Positions 1-7,632 of a stretch of DNA of 64,000 nt are shown piece after piece. Origin of the DNA: RBG-13-68-16 sp050018455 (GTDB lineage: Bacteria; Acidobacteriota; Thermoanaerobaculia; Thermoanaerobaculales; Thermoanaerobaculaceae); the NCBI GenBank assembly GCA_050018455.1, contig JBEKAA010000002.1, positions 1 to 64,000 on the forward strand, read 5' to 3'. How positions within the stretch are numbered: the stretch's first letter is position 1; every line of letters begins with the position of its first letter. The position numbers and the translations under genes are program-made. The notes under the pieces are model-generated. The model saw only the letters and a list, made by a program, of their open reading frames with translations. It made no database searches and was not told where the DNA came from.

Positions 1-933
1 TTCCGTTCCTACACCAAGGCCAAGCAGCTGATCACCGACGCCACCAACGCTGCCAACGCTGCCAAGGATGCCGCCGTTGCGGGCAAGGAGAAGGCGAAGA
101 ACGAAGCCAAGGCCTCCATTCAGGGACAGCCTTCAACTCCGACTCCCGAGGACGCCGTCAGACGCGCCTGCGATGCAGCCGGCGGCCTGGATGCGTTCAG
201 GAGCCTCGGCATCCTGGGCCTTACAACCAAGAGGGAGGAGGTGACCCAGGAAGGGACGATCACGTCCAGTCTGAAGAACATCTACTTCCTGACTCCGGGT
301 CCACTGCCCGGCAGGCTCGAGTTGCCCGAGAGCGAGAGAATGGTCGTGGCGGCTGATGACGGCAGCGGGGGTTGGGCTATGGTCCAGCAGAAACCGGACA
401 TGCGCGCCGGAACGAAATTCCAGGTGAAACGCATGTTGACGAGTTCTCTGTTCCCGCTGCTCCTGCCGTTCTCGCTTACCTGGGAGGGCGTGGCGATCCA
501 AGAGGTCAAGCCTGCGCAATTGAAGGGTCACCCGGTCTGGCAGTTGACGGTCGTCGTTCCGAGGGGGTTCTTCGACACTCCTCAAATCGCGGCCACGTGG
601 ACCGTCCTCCTCGACAGCACCACCTTTGCGCTCGTACGGGCCGACAGTCCGTTCACGGACCTCGGAAAGGGCGTCACCGCGGACGGCATGCGCTTCACCT
701 GGCGAGACCCGGTCACGATCAAGGGCGTGACTTTCCCCAAGGAGCAACGGATCACAGGCCTCGACCTGACCGGCAAAGAAAAGACACACAGCCGCGTTGA
801 TCGCATCCAGTACCACCTGATCCCGGTTTCTGAGGCGTCGAAGTACTTCGCGAACCCGATACCGCCCGATCAAAGGCCAAAACCACCAGCGATGCAGCCG
901 CCTCTCCCGCCGGCTTCTCAACCGAAGAGCTGA
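1..933 (+). CDS. LolA-like beta-fold protein, N-terminus cut by window edge
   Basis: The reading frame is open from base 1 to a TGA at 931-933, so the true start lies upstream of the window. The visible 310 residues begin with about 35 residues rich in Ala, Lys and Asn, probably helical. A region of about 200 residues follows with alternating hydrophobic strands, including a VWQLTV strand and a later FTWRDPVTIKGVTFPKEQ stretch. This resembles the half-barrel fold of LolA/LolB-type proteins, in which an apolar ligand is carried in the periplasm. The C-terminus is Pro-rich and probably disordered. I do not recognise a specific family, and the LolA-like label rests on general strand pattern only. 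The next gene starts 94 bases downstream on the same strand. Confidence 0.55.
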   Translation, partial: FRSYTKAKQLITDATNAANAAKDAAVAGKEKAKNEAKASIQGQPSTPTPEDAVRRACDAAGGLDAFRSLGILGLTTKREEVTQEGTITSSLKNIYFLTPGPLPGRLELPESERMVVAADDGSGGWAMVQQKPDMRAGTKFQVKRMLTSSLFPLLLPFSLTWEGVAIQEVKPAQLKGHPVWQLTVVVPRGFFDTPQIAATWTVLLDSTTFALVRADSPFTDLGKGVTADGMRFTWRDPVTIKGVTFPKEQRITGLDLTGKEKTHSRVDRIQYHLIPVSEASKYFANPIPPDQRPKPPAMQPPLPPASQPKS

Positions 934-1027
934 CCGGGGCACGGAGATCGGGCGACGATCGGATTCTTGCGGTGCGGCACCATCTGGTCCTGGGGCAGAA
1001 GGTACATGGGTTTGGAGGCGAGTCGTC

Positions 1028-2107
1028 ATGGAGACACACGTGTTGACACGACATATCACTTCCGCGGTGATCGGGGCGGCGCTCTTCGCCGGGGCGATGG
1101 CCTCCGCCTCTGCCCAGCCGGCGCCTCCACCGGAGTCGCTTGCCAAACAGATCCAGGAGCTGAGCAGTGCTCAGCAAGGGCTTGAACAACGCCTCGACGA
1201 GGTCGCCAAGGCAATCGACGATATCGCCTGGTTCCAGCGCGTGGGCGACGTCGCGGTGGTCGACAAGTGGCGCATCGCCGGTCCGCCGGCGGCGAATCAG
1301 TCCAACCCGACCGGTCTGGGCGCGGGTAACCCGGTCAAGTTCTACACCTACACATTCGTGCCGAGGGACCGCAAGCCGGGAGAGAAGCTGCCGATGCTGA
1401 TCCTCCCCCACGGCGGAGTCCACGCCGATTTCACGACTTACCACGCGCACATCATCCGCGAGCTCATGGCCCAGGGGTACGTCGTCGTGGCGCCGGACTA
1501 CCGCGGCTCGACGGGCTACGGCCGCGACTTCTACGAACTCATCGATTACGGCGGCCGGGAGGTGGACGACATCCACGCGAGTCGGGACTGGGCCGTTGAG
1601 AACTTCGATTTCGTCGACCCCCAGCGCGTCGGCCTGATCGGCTGGAGCCACGGAGGCCTCATCGTCCTGATGGAGGCGTTTGCGCACCCCAAGGACTACG
1701 CCTGCGTCTTCGCTGGCGTGCCGGTTTCGGATCTCGTGCAGCGGATGGGGTACCAGGGCAAGAGCTACGAGGACGACTTCTCGGCCAAGTACCACATCGG
1801 CAAGACAGTCCAGGAGGACATCGCCGAGTACAAGCGGCGCTCCCCTGTCTGGAGCGCTGACAAGCTCGCGGTTCCTCTTCTCATCCATAGCAACACGAAC
1901 GATGAGGACGTCAACGTCATCGAAGTCGAGCACCTCATTCAGGCGCTGAAGGCCGCCGGCAAGAAGTTCGAGTACAGGGTGTACCAGGACGCTCCCGGCG
2001 GTCACAGTTTCGATCGCATGGACACGGCGCTGGCCCGCCAGGCCCGCCGGGAGATCTACGCGTTCCTGGCGCGCTACCTCAACCCACCGGGCGCGCTCCC
2101 GCGATGA
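1028..2107 (+). CDS. Secreted alpha/beta hydrolase, prolyl oligopeptidase/dienelactone hydrolase type
   Basis: 359 residues. An N-terminal signal peptide ends near ASASAQ (residue 30), so the protein is predicted to be exported. Residues 40-70 form a short coiled segment. The alpha/beta hydrolase core starts near residue 105. The oxyanion strand is LPMLILPHGG (121-130), the nucleophile elbow is GWSHGG with Ser207, the likely acid is Asp292 in a D-x-x-V context, and His326 lies in GGHSFD. This is the arrangement of S9 prolyl oligopeptidase-family peptidases and related hydrolases. No beta-propeller domain is present, so the substrate could be a peptide or a small ester. The ATG at 1028 was chosen because it gives a clean signal peptide. 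Confidence 0.8.
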   Translation: METHVLTRHITSAVIGAALFAGAMASASAQPAPPPESLAKQIQELSSAQQGLEQRLDEVAKAIDDIAWFQRVGDVAVVDKWRIAGPPAANQSNPTGLGAGNPVKFYTYTFVPRDRKPGEKLPMLILPHGGVHADFTTYHAHIIRELMAQGYVVVAPDYRGSTGYGRDFYELIDYGGREVDDIHASRDWAVENFDFVDPQRVGLIGWSHGGLIVLMEAFAHPKDYACVFAGVPVSDLVQRMGYQGKSYEDDFSAKYHIGKTVQEDIAEYKRRSPVWSADKLAVPLLIHSNTNDEDVNVIEVEHLIQALKAAGKKFEYRVYQDAPGGHSFDRMDTALARQARREIYAFLARYLNPPGALPR

Positions 2108-2125
2108 TGCCCGGCGACCTCCCGA

Positions 2126-2146
2126 CCGACCGGCGGCGCCGGTCGG
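2126..2146. terminator. Perfect 9-bp hairpin after the hydrolase gene
   Basis: CCGACCGGC and GCCGGTCGG pair perfectly around a 3-base loop, 18 bases after the stop at 2107. No T-run follows, so intrinsic termination is uncertain. It may be a weak terminator or a 3'-end stabiliser. Confidence 0.4.
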
Positions 2147-2167
2147 AACACGTCAGTCGAATCCCAT

Positions 2168-3034
2168 GTGCCCGGCAGGCTGCGTGTTAGACTCCGGTCC
2201 GTGCGCGGGTTCGAACGCCGCTGTCTCCTCCTTCTATCGCTCGCGGCCAGTTTCGGCTGCCGCGGAGCTTCGGGGCGGTTGGCGGTCGTGGGCGATCGCA
2301 CGATGACCATCGAGAATCTCTCGGCCTTCGTCGGTTCCCAGACCGGACGCGCTCTCTCCGACGTGTCGCCCGAGCTCGCCGGAGCGCTCTTCGAGCGTCT
2401 TCTCGACGAAGAGGTCGTGCTTGCGGCCGCTCCTTCTCCGGGTGATCACGACCTGACGCCGACCGCCCGCAGCGCACGCGTTCGCGAGCTCGCAAGTACG
2501 CTTTGCCCGCCGTCAGTACAGCCCTCGAGCGCACAGGTGGACGTGTACCTCTCCGCACACCCGGAATTCGCGAGCGGAGGAGAGCGAATAAGGCTTCGGC
2601 AGCTCGTCCTTCCCGATCAGACTACCGCCCGGAGTGCACGCGACCGCGCGCGCTCCGGTGAGGACTTCGCGAAGCTCTCGCGAGAGCTCTCACGCGCGCC
2701 GAATGCCGCCGACGGCGGGATGCTCGGGTGGGTCGAGCGCGGTCAGCTCTCCCCTGAGTTCGAGGCCGCCGTGTTCGGCCTCGCGACCGGCGATGTCAGT
2801 GAGCCTGTGCCCAGCAACGCAGGATGGCATGTGTTTCAGGTAATGCAACGACGCAACCCCGGTGACGGCCCTGACCCGGCCGTTCGCGACCGCGCCCGCG
2901 TTCAACTGGCCGCTGAGCAGGCGGATACCGCCCAGCGAACCTGCCTGCACGCCCTCGCTGCCAGGGTGGGAGTTCGAGTGGACTGTTCCGGCGTGAGCTT
3001 CCCGTGCCGCAACCCGTTTGAGGTGACACCATGA
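2168..3034 (+). CDS. Periplasmic parvulin-type peptidyl-prolyl isomerase, possible lipoprotein
   Basis: 288 residues. The N-terminus is basic, followed by a hydrophobic stretch ending SLAASFGC, which resembles a weak lipobox (S-F-G-C). A helical SurA_N-like region spans about residues 35-125. The parvulin (PpiC/rotamase) domain spans about 135-240, with the expected signatures in order: the IRLRQLVL strand, FAKLSRELS, a GGMLGWVERGQL turn and GWHVFQVMQR at the end. Parvulins accelerate cis-trans isomerisation of prolyl bonds, here most likely during outer-membrane protein folding. Its stop overlaps the start of the next SurA-like gene by four bases (ATGA at 3031), so the two are probably translated together as a folding module. 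Confidence 0.8.
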   Translation: MPGRLRVRLRSVRGFERRCLLLLSLAASFGCRGASGRLAVVGDRTMTIENLSAFVGSQTGRALSDVSPELAGALFERLLDEEVVLAAAPSPGDHDLTPTARSARVRELASTLCPPSVQPSSAQVDVYLSAHPEFASGGERIRLRQLVLPDQTTARSARDRARSGEDFAKLSRELSRAPNAADGGMLGWVERGQLSPEFEAAVFGLATGDVSEPVPSNAGWHVFQVMQRRNPGDGPDPAVRDRARVQLAAEQADTAQRTCLHALAARVGVRVDCSGVSFPCRNPFEVTP

Positions 3035-3984
3035 GATTGAGCGCCATTGCGCTGTCTGTCCTGATCGCGGCCGCTGCCACCGCTGGCGGAGAACGACGGC
3101 TCGTCGAGGGCATCGTCGTTCGTGTCAACGACCGCATTCTGACCACCGCCGACATTCGCCAGCGCGCCAACGAGCGGTTGGCGCAGACCGGTAAGGCGGT
3201 CCCGACCGAGCAGTACCCCGAGTTCATCCAGGACACGGCCGATGAGCTGTGCATGCTCGAGCGCGCCGAGGAACTCAAGCTGGAGGTTTCGAGCGAGGAG
3301 CTCAACGGGGCGATCCAGGAGCTCAGGGAGCAGAATCACGTAGCCGACGACGCTGCTCTCGAAGCCGCGCTGCACGGCATGGGCATGACGCTCGACGGCC
3401 TGAGAGCGAGGATCCACGACAACATGCTGGTGAACCGGCTGCTCAGGAAAGAGGTCGGCGACCTCCCAATCACCGAGGAGGAGCTCCGGCAGCGCTACGA
3501 GCGCGAAAAGAAAGAGTTCATGATCGGCGAGCGGGTGCACCTGGAGCACATCGTGTTCTCGATCGGCCCGGAGAGGGGCGACGAGGAGTTGGAACTCGCG
3601 GCAGCGCGACGCATGGTGGCCGCCACCCGCTCGGGGGGTGAATTCAAGACGCTCGTCCAGAAGGAGGTCGCAACCGGTCACGGGACCGGCGGTGACCTCG
3701 GGACCGTGCAGACCACGGACATGCGCCCTGAGGTCCGCGACGTCGTGGCGAAGCTCAAACCCGGGGAGGCCTCCGATCCGTTCATCAGCCCTGCCGGCGT
3801 GCACGTCGTTCGCCTGGTCGAGCGCATCCCACCCATGGCCAAGCCGTTCAGCGAGGTGGAGGAAGAGCTTCGCCAGCGGGAACTCTCGGACCGCTACCGC
3901 TCGCATCTCGCGAGCGTCGTCACCGAGCTCAAGAAGCGCTACGTCGTCGAGGTCCACCCCGAGTTGATGACCGCCAGCAAGTAA
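3031..3984 (+). CDS. SurA-like periplasmic chaperone/peptidyl-prolyl isomerase
   Basis: 317 residues with an N-terminal signal peptide (AVAL-type core, cleavage near AATAGG). The SurA_N chaperone region follows directly, beginning GIVVRVNDRILTTADI, which is typical of SurA family N-termini, and is rich in long helices to about residue 165. One parvulin domain spans about 170-270, with HLEHIVFSI, GGDLGTVQTTDM and GVHVVRLVERI as its characteristic strands. E. coli SurA has two parvulin domains, so this is the shorter one-domain form. It should bind unfolded outer-membrane proteins in the periplasm. It overlaps the upstream parvulin gene by four bases and is followed by the mraZ promoter region, which starts a new transcription unit. 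Confidence 0.85.
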   Translation: MRLSAIALSVLIAAAATAGGERRLVEGIVVRVNDRILTTADIRQRANERLAQTGKAVPTEQYPEFIQDTADELCMLERAEELKLEVSSEELNGAIQELREQNHVADDAALEAALHGMGMTLDGLRARIHDNMLVNRLLRKEVGDLPITEEELRQRYEREKKEFMIGERVHLEHIVFSIGPERGDEELELAAARRMVAATRSGGEFKTLVQKEVATGHGTGGDLGTVQTTDMRPEVRDVVAKLKPGEASDPFISPAGVHVVRLVERIPPMAKPFSEVEEELRQRELSDRYRSHLASVVTELKKRYVVEVHPELMTASK

Positions 3985-4063
3985 GAACGACTCGGCGCCT
4001 GCCGAGAACCCCTCCGACAACTCTCCGAGCATGGCCGGAGCGTATTCCGGCCGCCCGCGTATC

Positions 4064-4092
4064 TTGACAGTGCGCCCCGGTGCCCTCATCAT
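4064..4092 (+). promoter_or_regulatory. Sigma70-type promoter of the dcw cluster
   Basis: A consensus TTGACA at 4064-4069 is followed by a 17-base spacer and CATCAT at 4087-4092, matching four of six -10 positions. Transcription would start near 4099, inside the GTGG repeat block. A small hairpin (CTCGGC/GCCGAG, 3991-4006) sits between the upstream stop and this promoter. Confidence 0.6.
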
Positions 4093-4096
4093 GGCG

Positions 4097-4130
4097 GTGG
4101 ACAAAAGTGGAGCGAAGTGGACCGTCGTGG
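4097..4130 (+). promoter_or_regulatory. Probable MraZ operator: four GTGG repeats at 10-bp spacing
   Basis: GTGG occurs at 4097, 4107, 4117 and 4127, exactly one helical turn apart, and three copies extend to GTGGA. MraZ is known to bind tandem short G-rich repeats with about 10-bp spacing just upstream of its own gene and to autoregulate the dcw operon. The position immediately after the -10 box and before mraZ fits repression by occlusion. The sequence pattern is direct; its function is inferred from the family. Confidence 0.7.
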
Positions 4131-4166
4131 CCCACGCCCCGATTCTGCAGGCTTTTGGAGGGGATG

Positions 4167-4607
4167 ATGGAGACTTTTCGCGGAAGCTACCAGGCCACTG
4201 TCGATGACAAGGGTCGCCTGAAGCTTCCCGCGCGTCTCAAGGGTCAGCTCGAGGAGTGGTACGGTTCTCGGGTCTTCGTGACCTCGCTGGGTCCGCTCGA
4301 ACTCCGAGTTTACCCCCTGTCGGTTTGGGAGGAACTCGAGCGGCGCTTCCTCGCCCGCCCCTCGCTGGATCCGCTGGTGCAACGCCTGTTGGAACACGCC
4401 AACTACGGGCAGGAGGACGAGGTGGACTCCCAGGGACGGGTGCTCGTGCCTGCGCTCCTCCGCGACGTGCTTGGGGTCAACGGCGAAGTAGTCGTGTCGG
4501 GGCGCGGGCGTTTTCTGGCAGTCGTCGCGCGCGACCGGGCGCAGGCGGAGCTCGCAACTCCATTCACGAACGAGGAGCTGGCCGCGCTCGCAGCACTGGA
4601 ACAGTGA
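4167..4607 (+). CDS. mraZ: MraZ, DNA-binding regulator of the division/cell-wall cluster
   Basis: 146 residues, the usual size for MraZ. It shows the two AbrB-like MraZ repeats: FRGSYQATVDDKGRLKLP near the N-terminus and EDEVDSQGRVLVPALLR in the second half, each with the D-x-x-G-R-x-x-x-P signature. The protein forms a ring and binds tandem repeats upstream of its own gene. The candidate repeats are at 4097-4130. Two ATGs are adjacent (4164 and 4167). The second leaves better spacing from the GGAGGGG ribosome site at 4157-4163 and was chosen. It is the first gene of the dcw cluster, seven bases upstream of rsmH. Confidence 0.93.
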   Translation: METFRGSYQATVDDKGRLKLPARLKGQLEEWYGSRVFVTSLGPLELRVYPLSVWEELERRFLARPSLDPLVQRLLEHANYGQEDEVDSQGRVLVPALLRDVLGVNGEVVVSGRGRFLAVVARDRAQAELATPFTNEELAALAALEQ

Positions 4608-4613
4608 TGCACG

Positions 4614-5543
4614 ATGCGCCAGCCCCAACACCAGCCGGTCTTACTGGCGCAGGTTCTGGAGGCGCTGGCACCTCCAGCAACAGGCCTGATCGTGGACGCC
4701 ACGGTCGGCCTTGGAGGGCACGCAGCCGCACTGCTCGCCCGGTATCCGTCGGTTCGAGTGCTCGGGTTGGATGTCGATCCCGAGGCGCTCGAGGTCGCAC
4801 GTCAGCGTCTGGAGATCTTCGGAAATCGGGTCGTGCTCGTCGCCGCCTCCTACTGGAGGCTCGGCGAAGTGGTCCGCGCTCACGGGTTTGCGGCCGCGGA
4901 CGGGGTGCTGTTCGATCTTGGCGTCTCCTCCCTGCAACTGGACACCCCGACTCGCGGCTTTTCCTTTCGCCACGATGCAACCCTCGATATGCGCTTCGGC
5001 CCCGGGGGAGAAACCGCCGGGGAGCTCCTGGCCAACATCGGGGAGGAGGAGCTCGTGCGGGTCTTGCGCGACTTCGGTGAGGAGCCCCGGGCCAGACGGG
5101 TCGCGCGAGCGATCGTTCGCGTGCGGATGAGGCAACCACTCCGCACGACCGCGGAGCTCCGGCACGTGGTTCACTCCGCCCTGGGATCCGCGCGCGGTCG
5201 AATCGACCCGGCGACTCGCACCTTCCAAGCGCTCCGTATCGCCACCAACCGCGAGCTCGAGGGCATACCATCCGCGGTCGAGCAGGCCGCGCGCCTGCTG
5301 CGCCCGGGCGGACGGCTCGCGGTCATTGCGTTTCACTCCCTCGAGGACCGCCTGGTCAAGCGTACCTTGCGCCACCTCGCCGGCAGATGCATCTGCCCGC
5401 CGGGCAGCTTTGGCTGTACGTGCCGGCCCGAGCGTCTCCTCGAAGTGCTCACGCCGCGACCGGTAGCGCCCACCGACGCGGAGGTGAACAGCAACCCGCG
5501 CGCGCGCTCGGCCAAGCTCCGAGCCGCCCGGAGAGCGGGATGA
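4614..5543 (+). CDS. rsmH: 16S rRNA (cytosine1402-N4)-methyltransferase RsmH
   Basis: 309 residues, typical for RsmH (MraW). The N-terminus HQPVLLAQVLEAL and the SAM-binding motif DATVGLGGHAAALL are diagnostic. DLGVSSLQLD, RGFSFRHDATLDMRF, the central helical insert and the AFHSLEDRLVKR motif follow in the family order. It methylates N4 of C1402 in the ribosomal P site. It is second in the cluster, as is usual, and its stop overlaps the ftsL start in an ATGA (5540-5543). An extra Cys-rich stretch near residues 260-272 (C-x-C and C-x-C pairs) is also seen in some family members and is not necessarily a metal site. Confidence 0.95.
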   Translation: MRQPQHQPVLLAQVLEALAPPATGLIVDATVGLGGHAAALLARYPSVRVLGLDVDPEALEVARQRLEIFGNRVVLVAASYWRLGEVVRAHGFAAADGVLFDLGVSSLQLDTPTRGFSFRHDATLDMRFGPGGETAGELLANIGEEELVRVLRDFGEEPRARRVARAIVRVRMRQPLRTTAELRHVVHSALGSARGRIDPATRTFQALRIATNRELEGIPSAVEQAARLLRPGGRLAVIAFHSLEDRLVKRTLRHLAGRCICPPGSFGCTCRPERLLEVLTPRPVAPTDAEVNSNPRARSAKLRAARRAG

Positions 5544-5941
5544 AGGTCGGCGGGTATCGTCCGAGAAACAACTGGCTGCGGCGGCAACTCGACACACGCT
5601 GGCGCCGGTGGTTGAGTCTCTGCTTCGCCGGGGCTGCGCTTGTGAGCGTCCTCATGGCGGCGTTCATCGCTCCCCGTCAAGCGACGCTGCGCATGCGGTA
5701 CGAGATCGCCCAGGTCTCGCGCGCGGTCGATCTGCTCGAGGGCGAGCAGCGGGGTTTCGTTCTCGAGCGAGAGATGCTGACTTCGCCGGCGGTCCTCGCC
5801 GCCGACCTGGACGCGCTCGGCCTTGCACCGCTCGAGCTCGGCAGAATGGCCCACCTCACCTCTGCCGGCGAGCTCGTTCTCCCGGCACCGAAGCCCACGC
5901 CGACGCCTGCGCGTCCGCGGATCCAGCGGAGGGTTCATTGA
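5540..5941 (+). CDS. ftsL: FtsL-like bitopic division protein
   Basis: 133 residues. The assignment rests on position between rsmH and ftsI and on topology: a basic cytoplasmic N-terminus, one transmembrane helix (about residues 26-46) and a periplasmic helical region with heptad-like spacing (about 47-85). A Pro-rich tail ends the protein. FtsL pairs with FtsB through a coiled coil and links FtsQ to the FtsWI synthase. The sequence is poorly conserved, as is normal for FtsL. The ATG at 5540 overlaps the rsmH stop by four bases; a longer upstream frame would run inside rsmH and was discarded. Confidence 0.75.
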   Translation: MKVGGYRPRNNWLRRQLDTRWRRWLSLCFAGAALVSVLMAAFIAPRQATLRMRYEIAQVSRAVDLLEGEQRGFVLEREMLTSPAVLAADLDALGLAPLELGRMAHLTSAGELVLPAPKPTPTPARPRIQRRVH

Positions 5942-5943
5942 TA

Positions 5944-7632
5944 GTGAACACCACGCGGTTGCGCTGGATCGCGTGGGCGCTCTCGGCGTGGGCGCTCGTG
6001 GTGGCGCTTCGTCTCGTCCAGATCCAGGTGATCGAGCACAAGGCGTGGGAGTCCGGTTCGGCCCGCCAGCGCGAGCACCCGCTCGAGGTCGAGGAGCCGC
6101 GCGGCGACATCGTCACCAGAGACGGCCGGCTCCTCGCCGGCAGTCTCGAGCGCGTCGCCGTGTACGCCAACCCCCGCAAGATCCCGCGGGACGCGTGGGG
6201 TACCGTCGCGGCGGGTCTGGCTCCGATCGTAGGGATGCCACCGGCCACGATCCGGGCCCAGTTTCGCGATCACGACGGGTTCTTCTACCTGGCAAAGGAC
6301 CTCGACCCGCAGGTCACCGACGCGATCGTCATGCTGCAGCAGCGGGGCGTCGGCACGATCCAGACCGAGCGCAGGGTGTATCCGCACGGCTCACTTGCGG
6401 GCCCGGTCGTCGGGTACATCAATGCCGAGGGCAACGGCCAGGCGGGGCTCGAAGCGTTTTACGACCGCACCTTGCGCGGCGTGCCCAGCGTGTACCGCGT
6501 GCTGCGAGACGGCAAGAAGACCTCGCCGACGTTGATCGATCTCCGCTTGGAGAGCGAGGGACGGCCCGGTCAATCGCTCGCCGTCACCCTCGATTGCCGA
6601 ATCCAGGAAGTGGTCGAGCAGGAGCTCGCCCGGACGATCGCGGAAACGGGGGCAAAAGGAGCCTCCGCCGTGGTGATCGACCCCAGTGACGGCGAGGTGC
6701 TCGCTATGGCCTCGCTGCCTTCCTACGACCCCGGTCATTTGGGCCAATCCGCGCCGGAGGGGCGACGCAACCGTGCCGTCGAGGACGCGCTGGAGCCAGG
6801 CTCGACATTCAAACCGATCATCGTGGCGGCTGCTATGACCGCCGGCGTGCTCGGTCCTGCGGAGCTGGTGGATTGCTCTGGCGGCGGCGTGGTCATTGCC
6901 AACGTCTTCATTCACGATCACGCCCATTACGGGCTGCTGCCGGTGCGTGAGGTCCTCGCGAAGTCCTCGAACACGGGGGCCATCCGGATCGCCTACCGGA
7001 TTGGGCCGAGCCAGCTCGACGACACCATCCGCCAGCTAGGGTTCGGTCAGCCGACCCGCGTCGAGCTCCCGGCGGAGACGCGCGGGATCTACCGCGGGCC
7101 GCAGTCGTGGTCCGCACTTTCGCGCGCCGGCCTCGCCCTCGGCCAGGAGATCAGCGCCACGCCTCTTCAGGTCGCACAGGCGTATGCCGCGATCGCCAAC
7201 GGCGGACTTCTCGTACACCCTCGCCTGGTGCTCGAGACACGCGACCGCTCAGGGCGATCCGTCACGCCCTACCGTGCTCAGCCAGGAGTCCGTGTGCTTT
7301 CCGCAGAGGTTGCCGCCCGGCTCGCTTCGATGCTCGAGGCGGTCGTCGAAGAAGGAACCGGAAAGGCCGCGGAGGTGCCCGGCTACCGGGTGGCGGGAAA
7401 GACTGGAACGGCGCAACGGGCGTCGTCGGGCAATTACAGCGCCGGTCGCCACGTAGCATGGTTTGCGGGCTTCCTGCCGATGCCCGATCCGAGCCTCGTG
7501 ATCGTCGTCTGCGTGGACGAACCCGTCAGCAGTTACTGGGCTGCGGACGTCGCCGCCCCAGCGTTCGGCCGCATCGCGACCCGCACAGTGATGTTGCTGG
7601 GCCTCGAACCTACGAGCGGAGCGCGCGCATGA
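5944..7632 (+). CDS. ftsI: FtsI, septal peptidoglycan transpeptidase (PBP3 class)
   Basis: 562 residues from GTG 5944. A TTG at 5938 is an alternative that overlaps the ftsL stop, and the GGAGGG at 5928-5933 could serve either. An N-terminal transmembrane helix is followed by the PBP dimerisation domain (PRGDIVTRDGRLLA near residue 50) and the transpeptidase domain. The active-site motifs are visible: S-x-x-K in EPGSTFKP, SxN in SSNTGA and KTG in AGKTGTAQ. It crosslinks septal peptidoglycan with FtsW as its glycosyltransferase partner. No PASTA domain is seen at the C-terminus. The stop overlaps murE by four bases. Confidence 0.95.
   Translation: MNTTRLRWIAWALSAWALVVALRLVQIQVIEHKAWESGSARQREHPLEVEEPRGDIVTRDGRLLAGSLERVAVYANPRKIPRDAWGTVAAGLAPIVGMPPATIRAQFRDHDGFFYLAKDLDPQVTDAIVMLQQRGVGTIQTERRVYPHGSLAGPVVGYINAEGNGQAGLEAFYDRTLRGVPSVYRVLRDGKKTSPTLIDLRLESEGRPGQSLAVTLDCRIQEVVEQELARTIAETGAKGASAVVIDPSDGEVLAMASLPSYDPGHLGQSAPEGRRNRAVEDALEPGSTFKPIIVAAAMTAGVLGPAELVDCSGGGVVIANVFIHDHAHYGLLPVREVLAKSSNTGAIRIAYRIGPSQLDDTIRQLGFGQPTRVELPAETRGIYRGPQSWSALSRAGLALGQEISATPLQVAQAYAAIANGGLLVHPRLVLETRDRSGRSVTPYRAQPGVRVLSAEVAARLASMLEAVVEEGTGKAAEVPGYRVAGKTGTAQRASSGNYSAGRHVAWFAGFLPMPDPSLVIVVCVDEPVSSYWAADVAAPAFGRIATRTVMLLGLEPTSGARA

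Noticed and set aside
4097..4130. GTGG repeats considered as a minisatellite
   Set aside because: Exactly four short copies at helical spacing next to mraZ fit an operator better than a slippage repeat.
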